A DNA stretch of 64,000 nt from NCBI GenBank assembly GCA_964236105.1, contig CAXSBC010000001.1, positions 310,001-374,000 of the forward strand, in the 5' to 3' direction. The position numbers were made by a program, and so were the translations under genes. Below the pieces are notes generated by a model, which saw nothing but the letters and a program-made list of their open reading frames with translations, was not told where the DNA came from and ran no database searches. Positions 8,769 to 17,573 of the stretch are shown piece after piece. Within the stretch, counting starts at the first letter, position 1. Each line of letters begins with the position of its first letter. The DNA comes from Lichenicola sp964236105. Lineage in GTDB: Bacteria > Pseudomonadota > Alphaproteobacteria > Acetobacterales > Acetobacteraceae.

Positions 8769-9877
8769 AACCCGGTTTCCAGAGGCGAGCCTTTGGCGGG
8801 GTCCAGGGGCAGCGCCCCTGGCCTGACAACCCGCCCGCCACAAACTGCCGCCGTTACCCCCGTAGTCCCCGGCCAGGAGAGCGGCAGCCCCGCCTCCACC
8901 CGGGCTGCGAGAAAGGCGAAGCACTGCGCCTCCAGCGCATCCCCATCCCAGCCTTCGGCCTCCACCGGCTCGACCGGAACCTCCAGACGCCGGCGCAGTG
9001 CCTGCATCAGGGCCCCGTTGTGCCGTCCCCCGCCACACACCAGCCAGCGCGCCGGCCGCTCCGGCAGCCGCGTCGCCGCGACCGCGGCCGCCGTGAAGGC
9101 CGTCAGCGTCGCCGCTCCGTCCGGAGCCGACAGCCCGCCGATCGTCTCCTCGGCGGCATGGAACTCCTGCCGGTCGAGCGACTTCGGCGCCGCTCGCGCG
9201 AAGAACGGATGCGCCAGCAGCCGTGCCAGCGCCGCCTCGTCCACCCGTCCCGCCGCCGCCAGCGCCCCGTCCCGGTCGCACGGCACCCCGGTGTGGCGCA
9301 TCGCCCAGTCGTCGAGCAGCGCGTTGCCCGGCCCGGTATCGCATGCCAGCAGCGCCTCGCCGGTGCCGATCAAGGTCAGGTTCGCGACCCCGCCCAGGTT
9401 CAGCACCGCCAGCGGCCGCGCCAGCCCCGCCGCCAGCGCCGCGTGATAGGCCGGCACCAGCGGCGCCCCTTCCCCGCCCGCCGCGACGTCGGCGCTGCGG
9501 AAGTCGAACGCGACCGGGATGCCGGTCTCGCGCGCCAGCCGCGCCGCGTCGCCGATCTGCCAGGTCCGGCGCTCGCGCGGCCGGTGCAGGATGGTCTGGC
9601 CGTGGAAGCCGATCAGCCCGGCGCCGGCGCCGAGCGCCCTCACCGCCGTCACGTGCACGTCGGTGAGGCAGCGTTCGAGCCGCTGCAGCTCCGGATCGGA
9701 CGCGTCGAGGCCGGGGGCGCGGTCGAGCAGGCCGCGCAGCGCCGTGCGCAGCGCGGCCGCATAGGGGATCGTCACGGACGGCCCGAAGCCCGCGACCCGC
9801 ACGCCGTCGGTCTCGATCAGCGCCGCGTCCACCCCGTCGAGCGAGGTGCCGCTCATCAGTCCGATCACCCGGCGCAT
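8765..9877 (-). CDS. anmK: Anhydro-N-acetylmuramic acid kinase
   Basis: A 370-residue sugar kinase that phosphorylates and hydrolyses 1,6-anhydro-MurNAc during peptidoglycan recycling. The N-terminus RRVIGLMSGTSLDGVDA is the family hallmark; GFHGQT and the ATPase-like LVCGGGRHN segment are also seen. Length is normal. The last 19 residues (RPGALPLDPAKGSPLETGF) are encoded by an intergenic-type palindromic repeat that has a second copy at 15151-15200. The gene is convergent with the hydrolase (stops share CTAG) and divergent from tyrS. Confidence 0.96.
   Translation of the reverse strand: MRRVIGLMSGTSLDGVDAALIETDGVRVAGFGPSVTIPYAAALRTALRGLLDRAPGLDASDPELQRLERCLTDVHVTAVRALGAGAGLIGFHGQTILHRPRERRTWQIGDAARLARETGIPVAFDFRSADVAAGGEGAPLVPAYHAALAAGLARPLAVLNLGGVANLTLIGTGEALLACDTGPGNALLDDWAMRHTGVPCDRDGALAAAGRVDEAALARLLAHPFFARAAPKSLDRQEFHAAEETIGGLSAPDGAATLTAFTAAAVAATRLPERPARWLVCGGGRHNGALMQALRRRLEVPVEPVEAEGWDGDALEAQCFAFLAARVEAGLPLSWPGTTGVTAAVCGGRVVRPGALPLDPAKGSPLETGF
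8771..8823 (-). repeat. Palindromic intergenic repeat, copy 1, forming the 3' end of anmK
   Basis: Read on the minus strand, it contains a perfect stem of 8 bp with a 3-base loop (CCAGGGGC GCT GCCCCTGG, 8803-8821) followed by ACCCCGCC and a degenerate second arm. It aligns with the repeat at 15151-15200: both share GGCCAGGG, the GCT loop, CCCTGGACCC and GCC. Unlike copy 2 it lies inside a coding region, as the last 19 codons of anmK. Confidence 0.7.
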
Positions 9878-9988
9878 GCCCGTCTCCCGTCCGGCCCGGC
9901 GCGGCTGCTTCGGAAACCGGGCACTGCATGCTACAGCACCGCCCCCGCAGGGCCAGGGAAGGCGGCGGCCGAGCCAGGTGGATCACTC

Positions 9989-11236
9989 ATGCCCAGCAGC
10001 GATTTCCTCGCCGAGGCCATAGCCCGCGGCTTCGTGTTCCAGTGCACCGACGAGGCCGCTCTCGACGCCGCCCTGCAGGCCGGGATCGTGTCGGGCTATA
10101 TCGGCTTCGACCTGACCGCGGACAGCCTGCATGTCGGCTCGATGGTGCAGATCATGCTCGCCCGGCTGCTGCAGCGGCACGGCCATCGCCCGGTGCTGCT
10201 GCTGGGCGGCGGCACCACCAAGATCGGCGATCCGTCCGGCAAGGAGGAGGCCCGCCAGCTGCTGACGCCCGAGCGGATCGCGCAGAACGGCGAGGCCATC
10301 CTGTCGATCCTGCAGCGCTTCGTGCGCCTGGGCGACGGGCCGACCGACGCGCTGATCGCCGACAACGCGGACTGGCTCGACCGGCTCGGCTATATCGAGC
10401 TGCTGCGCGAGGTGGGGCCGCATTTCCCGCTCAGCCGCATGCTGTCGTTCGACAGCGTCAGGCTGCGGCTGGAGCGCGAGCAGGGGCTGAGCTTCCTCGA
10501 GTTCAACTACCAGGTCCTGCAGAGCTACGATTTCCGCGAGCTGCGGCGGCGGCACGGCGTCAGCCTGCAGATGGGCGGCTCGGACCAATGGGGCAACATC
10601 GTGTCCGGCGTCGAGCTGGTGCGCCGCACCGACGGCGCGCAGTGCTTCGGGCTAACCACGCCGCTGATCGCCACCGCGTCCGGCGCCAAGATGGGCAAGA
10701 CCGCGGCGGGTGCCGTGTGGCTGTCGGCGGACCGGGTGCCGCCGTTCGACTACTGGCAGTTCTGGCGCAACACCGAGGATGCCGACGTGGGTCGCTTCCT
10801 GCGCCTGTTCACCGACCTGCCGCTTCCCGAATGCGACCGGCTGGCCGCGCTGCAAGGAGCCGAGATCAACGAGGCGAAGAAGATTCTGGCCACCGAGGCG
10901 ACCGCGCTGTGCCATGGCGCAGACGCAGCGCTCGCCGTCGCCGAGACCGCGCGACGCAGCTTCGAGGCCGGCGAGCTGGTGCAGGCCGGGCTGCCGTCGC
11001 ACACGATCCCCGCCGCCGAGCTGGCGGCAGGGATTCCGGCGTTCCGGCTGTTTGCCGAGTCGGGTCTGTCTGCGAGCAATGGCGAGGCACGCCGGCTGAT
11101 CCGCGGCGGGGGGGCGCGGATCAACGACCAGATCGTCGGCGACGAGGCCCGGATGGTGTCGGACGCGGACCTGGTCGAGGGGGCGGTGAAGCTGTCCGCC
11201 GGACGCAAGCAGCACCTGCTGCTGCGCCCGGTCTAG
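9989..11236 (+). CDS. tyrS: Tyrosyl-tRNA synthetase
   Basis: A 415-residue class I aminoacyl-tRNA synthetase. The HIGH-like motif is HVGSM (His48), and the KMSKS motif is the variant KMGKT beginning at residue 234. The tyrosine-binding QMGGSDQWGN segment is present, and a C-terminal S4 RNA-binding domain covers roughly the last 65 residues (ASNGEARRLIRGGG...). The ATG at 9989 (MPSSDFLAEAI) was chosen; the frame stays open far upstream but antisense to anmK. Essential housekeeping gene. Confidence 0.97.
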   Translation: MPSSDFLAEAIARGFVFQCTDEAALDAALQAGIVSGYIGFDLTADSLHVGSMVQIMLARLLQRHGHRPVLLLGGGTTKIGDPSGKEEARQLLTPERIAQNGEAILSILQRFVRLGDGPTDALIADNADWLDRLGYIELLREVGPHFPLSRMLSFDSVRLRLEREQGLSFLEFNYQVLQSYDFRELRRRHGVSLQMGGSDQWGNIVSGVELVRRTDGAQCFGLTTPLIATASGAKMGKTAAGAVWLSADRVPPFDYWQFWRNTEDADVGRFLRLFTDLPLPECDRLAALQGAEINEAKKILATEATALCHGADAALAVAETARRSFEAGELVQAGLPSHTIPAAELAAGIPAFRLFAESGLSASNGEARRLIRGGGARINDQIVGDEARMVSDADLVEGAVKLSAGRKQHLLLRPV

Positions 11237-11251
11237 ACCGGGCTGGCGGTG

Positions 11252-12151
11252 TCAGGGCAGGTGGTTGCCGCCGGTGACGCCGTAGACCTCGCCGGTGACG
11301 TAGGACGATTCCTGGCTCGCCAGCAGCACATACACCGAGGCCAGCTCCGCCGGCTGTCCCGGACGGCCGAGCGGCGTCTTGGCGCCGAGCTCGGGGATCT
11401 TCTCCTGCGGCTGCCCGCCCGAGGGCTGCAGCGGCGTCCAGACCGGACCCGGCGCCACCGCGTTCACGCGGATGCCCTTCTCGGCGACCTGCTTGGCGAA
11501 GGAGTGGGTGAAGCTGACGATCGCCGCCTTGCTCGCCGCGTAGTCGAGCAGGAACTCCGACGGCTGGTAGCCCTGGATCGAGGTCGTGTTGATGATGGTG
11601 CCGCCCGGCGGCATGATCGGCAGGGCCGCCTTGCACAGCCAGAACATCGCATAGACGTTGGTGCGGAAGGTGGCGTCGATCTGCTCGGTGGTGAGGTCGG
11701 CGATGGCCTTCACCGCGGTCTGCTTGCCAGCGACGTTGACCAGGATGTCGAGGCCGCCGAGCTTTTCCTGCGCGGTGGCGATCAGCGTCTTGCAGAACGC
11801 CTCGTCGGAGATGTCGCCCGGCGCCGTGACTGCCGTGCGGCCGGCCTGGGTGATCAGGGCCACGACCTCCTGCGCGTCCGGCTCCTCGTCGGGCAGGTAG
11901 CTCAGCACGATGTCGGCGCCTTCGCGCGCGAACGCGATCGCCACGGCGCGGCCGATGCCGGAATCGGCGCCGGTGATCAGCGCCTTGCGGCCGGCGAGCC
12001 GTCCGAAGCCCTTGTAGCTCTCCTCGCCATGGTCGGGCTTGGGGTCCATGTCCTTGGCCAGGCCGGGAGCCGATTGCGGCTGTTCGTCGAACTTCGGCTG
12101 CGGATACTGCTTGGTGGGATCCTGCATGGCATACTGGTTCTGCGTGCTCAT
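11252..12151 (-). CDS. SDR-family oxidoreductase (YghA/YhxC-like)
   Basis: A 299-residue short-chain dehydrogenase with the long N-terminal extension (MSTQNQYAMQDPTKQYPQ...) typical of the YghA/YhxC stress-associated subfamily. The NAD(P) motif is ITGADSGIGRAVA and the catalytic YxxxK is YAASKAA. The usual NNAG structural motif reads VNVAGKQ, as in relatives. ATG at 12151. It lies 112 bases downstream of an Rrf2-type regulator on the same strand, so co-transcription or regulation by that protein is likely. Substrate unknown. Confidence 0.92.
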   Translation of the reverse strand: MSTQNQYAMQDPTKQYPQPKFDEQPQSAPGLAKDMDPKPDHGEESYKGFGRLAGRKALITGADSGIGRAVAIAFAREGADIVLSYLPDEEPDAQEVVALITQAGRTAVTAPGDISDEAFCKTLIATAQEKLGGLDILVNVAGKQTAVKAIADLTTEQIDATFRTNVYAMFWLCKAALPIMPPGGTIINTTSIQGYQPSEFLLDYAASKAAIVSFTHSFAKQVAEKGIRVNAVAPGPVWTPLQPSGGQPQEKIPELGAKTPLGRPGQPAELASVYVLLASQESSYVTGEVYGVTGGNHLP

Positions 12152-12263
12152 CGGTCCGGCTCCTGGTCGGTCGTCAAGGTCGGCAACCAACGTCGCCCGT
12201 CGCGCAGCCGTTGCCAGTCGTTCCGCATGCGCAAGGTCGCCTCGCGGTCAGCCCGGGCGGCGA

Positions 12264-12740
12264 TCAGCCCGGATCGGGCAGGGCGATCGCCGACGAGGGC
12301 AGGGCCCCGTTCCAGTCGCGCGACCGCACCCGCAGGCGAGCGATCATGTCCGCGATCGAGGTGCCGGCCAGCGCGCCGCGCATCGCGGTCTCGGCACCCG
12401 AGAACGTCTCGGTCAGCAGCCACGGCACCTGGCTGCCGACCGGGCAGCCCGGATCGGGCCGCGCGTGCAGCGGCAGCAGCGGCGGCGCCGGGGTGGGGTT
12501 CATCGCCCGCCAGACGTCGTCCAGCGTGATCCGCTCCGCCTCGCGGCCGAGCGAGGCGCCGCCCTGGCCGCGCCGCACCCGGACCAGTCCGGCGCGCGCC
12601 AGCAGGCGCATGATCCGCCGCACCACGACGGGATTGGTGTTCACGCTGCCGGCGATGCGCGGGCTGGTGAGGCGCCCGACCGGATCGGAGGCCATCAGCA
12701 GCATGATATGGGTGGCGACCGAGAAGCGTGTTGCGATCAT
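12264..12740 (-). CDS. Rrf2-family transcriptional regulator
   Basis: A 158-residue protein with an N-terminal winged-helix of the Rrf2 family (residues 1-85; NPVVVRRIMRLLARAGLVR is the recognition region). Unlike IscR or NsrR it has only one cysteine in the C-terminal part (GCPVG), so it probably does not bind an Fe-S cluster in the classical way and resembles YwnA-type members. It precedes the SDR gene on the same strand and is divergent from mmcB (89 bases between the starts). Confidence 0.88.
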   Translation of the reverse strand: MIATRFSVATHIMLLMASDPVGRLTSPRIAGSVNTNPVVVRRIMRLLARAGLVRVRRGQGGASLGREAERITLDDVWRAMNPTPAPPLLPLHARPDPGCPVGSQVPWLLTETFSGAETAMRGALAGTSIADMIARLRVRSRDWNGALPSSAIALPDPG

Positions 12741-12829
12741 GATGGTGCTGAAAGCCCGGCGGCGCGCTTGGTTCGCCGGCCTCGCAATTCCACTTGCGAC
12801 GGCAGGCCGGAAGGCGGCAGAACCCGGCC

Positions 12830-13363
12830 ATGGACAGCATCCCGCCCGACCTGTCTTGCGTCCTGCGGCCGATCGCGCTGCCGGAGAACCAGCTCGCCAT
12901 ACGCCGGGCGGCAGCCCGTCTCTGCGGCCAGCTCGGCTGGGTGGTGCTGCACGAGGTGCCGCTGCCGAACGGACGGCGCGCCGACATGCTGGGGCTGCGA
13001 CCCGATGGCGGGTTCGCCTGCATCGAGGTCAAGTCCGGCCCGCGCGACTTCCTCGCCGACGGGAAGTGGCCGGAATACCGCCCGTTCTGCGACGCGCTGT
13101 ATTTCGCGGTCGATGACGGCTTCCCGCAGGCGCTGCTGCCCGACGATGTCGGGCTGATGGTCGCCTGCATCGGACCGCACTGCCTGCCGCAGGGCGTCAC
13201 CGCGGAAGCCGACCTGCTGCGCGAGGCGCCGGTGCACAGGCTGGCCCCGGCGACACGGCGGGCGCTGACCCACCGCTTCGCCACCCTGGCCGCCGCCCGC
13301 CTGGCGGCATTGGAGGATCCGGCGATCACCGCCTCGCTGCGGGCAGCACTCCGGGTCGAATAG
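12830..13363 (+). CDS. MmcB-family DNA repair nuclease-like protein
   Basis: A 177-residue protein with a PD-(D/E)xK-type core: RRADMLGL (Asp), then FACIEVKSGPRDFLAD (Glu-x-Lys), the signature of the MmcB family. In Caulobacter MmcB belongs to the LexA/SOS-linked mismatch and UV repair set. The ATG at 12830 (MDSIPPDLSC) gives the best N-terminus. Followed 54 bases later by the inositol-monophosphatase-family gene on the same strand. Confidence 0.85.
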   Translation: MDSIPPDLSCVLRPIALPENQLAIRRAAARLCGQLGWVVLHEVPLPNGRRADMLGLRPDGGFACIEVKSGPRDFLADGKWPEYRPFCDALYFAVDDGFPQALLPDDVGLMVACIGPHCLPQGVTAEADLLREAPVHRLAPATRRALTHRFATLAAARLAALEDPAITASLRAALRVE

Positions 13364-13417
13364 CAGCGTCGTTCGGGGTCTGGCTTGCGTGGGGCATCGC
13401 GTGCGAGGCTGCCTCCC

Positions 13418-14224
13418 ATGGTTCCAGCGTCCGATCCGTCCGCAGCGCTCTCCCGCCGTTTCGAGGCGGCCCGGTCCATCGTCGCCGAGGCGGCAGCATT
13501 GGCGATGCGCATGCGCCCGCCCTCCGGCGGTCCCGCCGCCACCCAGAAGAGCGCGCAGGACTGGCTGACCGAGGCCGACGGCGCCGTCGAGGCGATGATC
13601 GCCGAGCGCATCGGCGCGCTGTTCCCCGAGGACGGGTTCATGGGCGAGGAAACCGGCCGCACCCGGAGCGGCGCGCTGCGCTGGGTGGTCGACCCGATCG
13701 ACGGCACCTCGAACTACGCCCGCGGCCGCAACCGCTGGTGCGTGTCGCTCGGGCTGCTGCAGGACGACCGTCCGGTGGCCGGCATCCTGGCGGCGCCTGC
13801 GCTGGGGGAGACCTTCGCCGCCCTGCACGGCGCCGGCGCCACCCTGAACGGCCAGCCGATCCGGGTCTCGCCGATGACCGATCCGGCGCGGGCGATGGTC
13901 GAGGTCGGCTGGAGCCCGAAGGTGTCGCGGCAGGATTTCGTCGCCACCGTCGATCGGGTGATGGCGCTCGGCGCGATGCCGCGGTCCGGCGGCTCGGGCG
14001 CCATGGCGCTGGCCGACGTCGCGGCCGGGCGGCTCGACGGCTACATCGAGCTCTACATCAACCTGTGGGACGTGGCGGCGGCGCTGAGCATCCTGTCGGA
14101 GGCCGGGGCGATGGTCTCGCCCTTCCTGCGCAGCGGCGGGCTGGAACGCGGCATCCCGATCCTGGCCGCAGCCCCTGGCGTGGCCGCGGCGCTGTCGGAC
14201 GCGGCCCGCATCGCGCTGAACTGA
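13418..14224 (+). CDS. Inositol monophosphatase family protein
   Basis: A 268-residue Mg2+-dependent phosphatase of the IMPase/CysQ/HisN superfamily. Metal-binding motifs are visible: GEETG, DPIDGTSNY and LWDVAAA. The start at ATG 13418 (MVPASDPSAAL) was chosen because the upstream extension is Arg-rich and outside the domain. Possible activities are inositol-1-phosphatase, histidinol phosphatase or 3'-phosphoadenosine 5'-phosphatase; sequence alone does not decide. Confidence 0.92.
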   Translation: MVPASDPSAALSRRFEAARSIVAEAAALAMRMRPPSGGPAATQKSAQDWLTEADGAVEAMIAERIGALFPEDGFMGEETGRTRSGALRWVVDPIDGTSNYARGRNRWCVSLGLLQDDRPVAGILAAPALGETFAALHGAGATLNGQPIRVSPMTDPARAMVEVGWSPKVSRQDFVATVDRVMALGAMPRSGGSGAMALADVAAGRLDGYIELYINLWDVAAALSILSEAGAMVSPFLRSGGLERGIPILAAAPGVAAALSDAARIALN

Positions 14225-14318
14225 CCGCAGGTGCGAGCGCGCGCGAAGCTCGTAGCGCAGACCATTGTTTTGACGTAGTTTCCCCGTCGAGTCGTGCGAC
14301 ACGTCGAGGGACACCGGA

Positions 14319-15149
14319 ATGCGCTTGCGAAACGCGGCCAACAGGCTGCTGCTGGTCCCGGCCCTGTTCGCCGGCACGCTGCTCGGCGCCTGCGGCGGCG
14401 ATGCGGTGGCCCAGTCCGAACGTCAGCAGCAGCAGCAGGAGCTGGTCGACCGCGCCACCCTGGCAGCGCAGGACGTGCTGGCCTGGCGTCAGAACGGCGG
14501 CGAGGCGCAGCATTTCCTGTCGCGCGCCAAGGGCGTCATCATCTGCCCCAGCATCTTCCGCATGAGCTTCATCTTCGGCGGCTCGGGCGGCGGCTGCGTG
14601 CTGCTGTCGCGCGACGCCAACGGCTCCTGGTCGGCGCCGGCCTTCTACTCGATGGGCTCGGGCAGCTTCGGGCTGCAGGCCGGCATCCAGGACGCCGAGA
14701 TCATGCTGTTCATCATGACCCACAAGGGCCTGACGGCGGTGCTCGACAGCCAGTTCAAGATCGGCGCCGACGCCTCCATCGCCTTCGCGACCCTGGGTGC
14801 GGGCATGGAGGGCTCCACCACGGCGGCGCTGCGCGCCGACATCGTCGCGGTCGAGAAGACCAAGGGACTGTTCGCCGGCATCTCCCTGCAGGGCAGCATG
14901 ATGAGCGCCGACAGCGTCGGCAACCGCGCCTATTACGGCCAGTCGGTGGGACCGGAGGACATCGTGGTGACGATGCGGGTCAACAACCCGGGCGCCGACC
15001 CGCTGCGCTCGGCGCTGATGCGGTTCGGGCCGCAGGGCGCGGCACCGGCGCCGGGCTATGGGGCGCCGACGGGGGGGGATAACGGGCCGATGCAGCTGGC
15101 GCCGACGGGGCCGGTGCAGGAGCAGGCGCTGCCGCCGCAGCGACGGTAA
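14319..15149 (+). CDS. SYLF-domain (YSC84-like) lipoprotein
   Basis: A 276-residue exported lipoprotein. The signal peptide ends in the lipobox LLGAC (Cys25). The SYLF domain fills residues 35-225 (SRAKGVIICPSIF, GSGGGCVLLSRD, FYSMGSGSFGLQAG, THKGLTAVLDSQFKIGAD). SYLF domains bind phosphoinositides in eukaryotes; bacterial members are envelope proteins of unknown role. The C-terminal 45 residues are Pro/Gln/Gly-rich. It ends against a palindromic repeat that probably terminates transcription. Confidence 0.9.
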   Translation: MRLRNAANRLLLVPALFAGTLLGACGGDAVAQSERQQQQQELVDRATLAAQDVLAWRQNGGEAQHFLSRAKGVIICPSIFRMSFIFGGSGGGCVLLSRDANGSWSAPAFYSMGSGSFGLQAGIQDAEIMLFIMTHKGLTAVLDSQFKIGADASIAFATLGAGMEGSTTAALRADIVAVEKTKGLFAGISLQGSMMSADSVGNRAYYGQSVGPEDIVVTMRVNNPGADPLRSALMRFGPQGAAPAPGYGAPTGGDNGPMQLAPTGPVQEQALPPQRR

Positions 15150-15150
15150 A

Positions 15151-15200
15151 GGCCAGGGCGCTGCCCTGGACCCGCCGGGGGCAGGCGCCCCCGGACCCGC
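15151..15200 (+). repeat. Palindromic intergenic repeat, copy 2, likely bidirectional terminator
   Basis: It lies exactly between the convergent SYLF and alcohol dehydrogenase genes. Two perfect hairpins follow one another: CCAGGGC-GCT-GCCCTGG (15153-15169, 7-bp stem) and CCGGGGGC-AGGC-GCCCCCGG (15175-15194, 8-bp stem). It aligns with the repeat at 8771-8823 on the opposite strand. There is no U-run, so any termination would be by structure alone. Confidence 0.7.
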
Positions 15201-15212
15201 GTTTGTGGTGAC

Positions 15213-16310
15213 CTAGGCAGCATCCTCCTGCTTCAGGGAGGCCATGTCGATCACGTAGCGGAAGCGGGCGTCGCCCTTCTCGACCTGGCGATAGGCGTGG
15301 TTGATCTCCTGGATCGGGATGATCTGGATGTCGGGGCCGATCACGTGCTCGGCGCAGAAATCCAGCACCTCCTGGGTCTCGGCGACGCTGCCGATCAGCG
15401 AGCCGGCGACGCTCTTGCGATGCATCACCCGCTCCTGGTTGTTCTCGGCCGCCAGCGGCTCGATCGCGCCGACCACCGCCAGCGTCGCGTTGCGCTTGAG
15501 CATCGTCACGTACGGGTTGACGTCGTGCTTCTCGGGAATGGTGTCGAGCATGAAGTCGAAGCTGTTCTTCAGCGCCGATATCGCCGCCTTGTCGCTCGAC
15601 AGCACGGCCTTGACGCCCAGACGCTGCGCCTCGGCGAGCTTCTCCTGCGTGCGGGTGAACAGCGTCACCTCGGCACCCATCGCCCGGGCGAGCTTGGCCG
15701 CCATGTCGCCGAGCCCGCCGAAGCCGACGATGCCGACCGCGTCGCCCGCCTTCACCCCCCAGTGCCGCATCGGCGAGTAGGTGGTGACGCCGGCGCACAG
15801 GATCGGCGCGGCAACCTCCGGCTTCAGGCCTGCGGGGATCTTCAGCACGAAATCCTCGGCCACCACCATGACGCTGGAATAGCCGCCATAGCTGTTGTCG
15901 CGGCCATACATGTTGCTCTTGGTCGGCGCCATCTTCGCCGCCACCATCGGGCCGTTATAGGTGGCGAGCCAGCTGTTGGGCCCCTCGCAGTAGTTCTCCT
16001 CGTGCGCGTGGCACGGCTCGCACTCGCGGCAGCTGTCGATCATGCAGCCGACGCCCACCATGTCGCCGACCTTGTGCCGGCTGACGTCACGTCCCGCCCG
16101 GGTGACGCGCCCGACCACCTCGTGTCCCGGCATGCAGGGATAGACGGTGTTCGACCACTCGTTCTTCACCTGGTGGATGTCGGAATGGCAGACGCCGCAG
16201 AACAGCACCTCGATCTCGACCTCGTTCGTCTTCGGGTCGTCCCGCTCGAACTCGATCGGCCGGAGGCGGCTGAAGGAATGCTGGGCGGCGTAGCCGGTGG
16301 CTTTGATCAT
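15213..16310 (-). CDS. NAD(P)-dependent zinc alcohol dehydrogenase (CAD/YahK type)
   Basis: A 365-residue medium-chain dehydrogenase. Catalytic zinc ligands are Cys41 (CGVCHSD) and the GHE motif PGHEVVG; the structural zinc knuckle is seen in CRECEPCHAHEENYC. The nucleotide fold is GIVGFGGLGDMAAKLA. This pattern is typical of cinnamyl-alcohol/YahK-like aldehyde reductases, usually NADPH-specific. The start at ATG 16310 follows AGGATACGTG with 6-base spacing; the GTG at 16313 is less likely. Convergent with the SYLF gene. Confidence 0.93.
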   Translation of the reverse strand: MIKATGYAAQHSFSRLRPIEFERDDPKTNEVEIEVLFCGVCHSDIHQVKNEWSNTVYPCMPGHEVVGRVTRAGRDVSRHKVGDMVGVGCMIDSCRECEPCHAHEENYCEGPNSWLATYNGPMVAAKMAPTKSNMYGRDNSYGGYSSVMVVAEDFVLKIPAGLKPEVAAPILCAGVTTYSPMRHWGVKAGDAVGIVGFGGLGDMAAKLARAMGAEVTLFTRTQEKLAEAQRLGVKAVLSSDKAAISALKNSFDFMLDTIPEKHDVNPYVTMLKRNATLAVVGAIEPLAAENNQERVMHRKSVAGSLIGSVAETQEVLDFCAEHVIGPDIQIIPIQEINHAYRQVEKGDARFRYVIDMASLKQEDAA

Positions 16311-16341
16311 CACGTATCCTGACTGGAAGAGGTCGCCGGCC

Positions 16342-17493
16342 TCAGGCCGGATGGAAGCGGAACAGCTGCGTCTGGGAGATGCCCGGCCCCTGCCAGGCCT
16401 TCATCTCGGGGATGTGCGAGGCGGTGACGTAGATGGCGCCGTCCGGGCCCTCGGCCATGCTGTCCGGCCAGAGCAGCCGCTGGTCCTGCACCAGGGTGGT
16501 GGCATGGCCGTCGGCGCCGATCCGCCTGACCGCGAACTCCTCCGCCGCGGTCACCAGCATGCCGCTCCGGCGGCTGAACCAGTAGCCGTCGGTCACGAAG
16601 GTCTGCGCCGCCACATGCACCTGCGCGCCGAGCTGCGCCGGGCTCAGCGAGCGGTCGAACAGGGCGGCCACCGGCACCCGGTACATCGTCCTGCCGGTCG
16701 TCGCCTGCCAGTAGGCATACTGGTCATGACCGTCCAGCATGATGCCGTCGGCGGAGAAATGCGCCGGCTCCCCGTCGAGCCGGCGCAGCGGCCTGCCGCT
16801 GACGGTGATGGTCACGCTCTTGTCGAACTGCGTGCTCGGATGGCCCACCAGCACCCGCCGGGCCACGCCGCTCTCGACATCGAAGGTGGTCAGGCAGCCG
16901 GGCACGCCCGAGTTGGTGAGCACCGCGCGCCTGCCGTCGGCGGTGAAGCGGATGTCGTTCAGATAGCTGCCCTGCGGCGCCACGTCGGGGCCGAAGCGAT
17001 ACACGCGCTTCACCTGGTTGGTGGCGAGGTCGATGCAGAGCAGCTTCGGCCCGCCCGTCACCTCGAAGCTCAGGCCGGGCGCCGCCGGATCGAGCACCCA
17101 GAGCCGGTCCTGCGCGTCGACCGTCACGCTCTGCACGCAGACGAAGCTCTGCCCGGGCTGGGCCGCCGTCGCATCGCCGGCGCGGAACGCGTTCCAGCCC
17201 GCGTCCGGATAGGGCTTCAGCGCGCCGCCCGGCGACACCTCGGCGACCGAGATCGCGACGTCCTCCTCCCAGCGCGGGAAGTTGACGAAGATGCGGCCGC
17301 GCTTCGACACCGCGACGCCCGTCACCTGCCTCGGGTTGGTGAAGGTCGCGACCAGCTCGAGCGCGGCGCCGCCCGCCGCCCGCGCGCCCGTCGCCGTCGC
17401 GAGGGAGGCGGCAGCCGCTCCGGTGAGCAGGGTCCGGCGTCGAAGTGCTGACGAGAGGTCGGGCATCATGTCGTCCATCGGATGAGGGTGCAT
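16342..17493 (-). CDS. Tat-exported yellow/major royal jelly protein-family beta-propeller
   Basis: A 383-residue protein. A twin-arginine signal (LRRRTLLTGAAAASLA) is followed by a six-bladed propeller of the yellow/MRJP family: RIFVNFPRWE, RLWVLDPA, SYLNDIRFTADGRRAVLTNSG, SADGIMLDGHDQYAYW and DSMAEGPDGAIYVTASH. Related SMP-30 and yellow-like propellers include lactonases. The start could be ATG 17493, 17478 or 17469; none has a clear ribosome site. It lies 80 bases downstream of a Tat-exported sugar oxidoreductase-like gene on the same strand, hinting at a shared periplasmic pathway. Confidence 0.85.
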   Translation of the reverse strand: MHPHPMDDMMPDLSSALRRRTLLTGAAAASLATATGARAAGGAALELVATFTNPRQVTGVAVSKRGRIFVNFPRWEEDVAISVAEVSPGGALKPYPDAGWNAFRAGDATAAQPGQSFVCVQSVTVDAQDRLWVLDPAAPGLSFEVTGGPKLLCIDLATNQVKRVYRFGPDVAPQGSYLNDIRFTADGRRAVLTNSGVPGCLTTFDVESGVARRVLVGHPSTQFDKSVTITVSGRPLRRLDGEPAHFSADGIMLDGHDQYAYWQATTGRTMYRVPVAALFDRSLSPAQLGAQVHVAAQTFVTDGYWFSRRSGMLVTAAEEFAVRRIGADGHATTLVQDQRLLWPDSMAEGPDGAIYVTASHIPEMKAWQGPGISQTQLFRFHPA

Positions 17494-17573
17494 AAGGGCT
17501 TGGCACTGCCGTGGTTCCGGCACTCCGGCCTTGTGATCCCGGCACGGGCGCGCCGTCGCACGGACGCCCGGGC

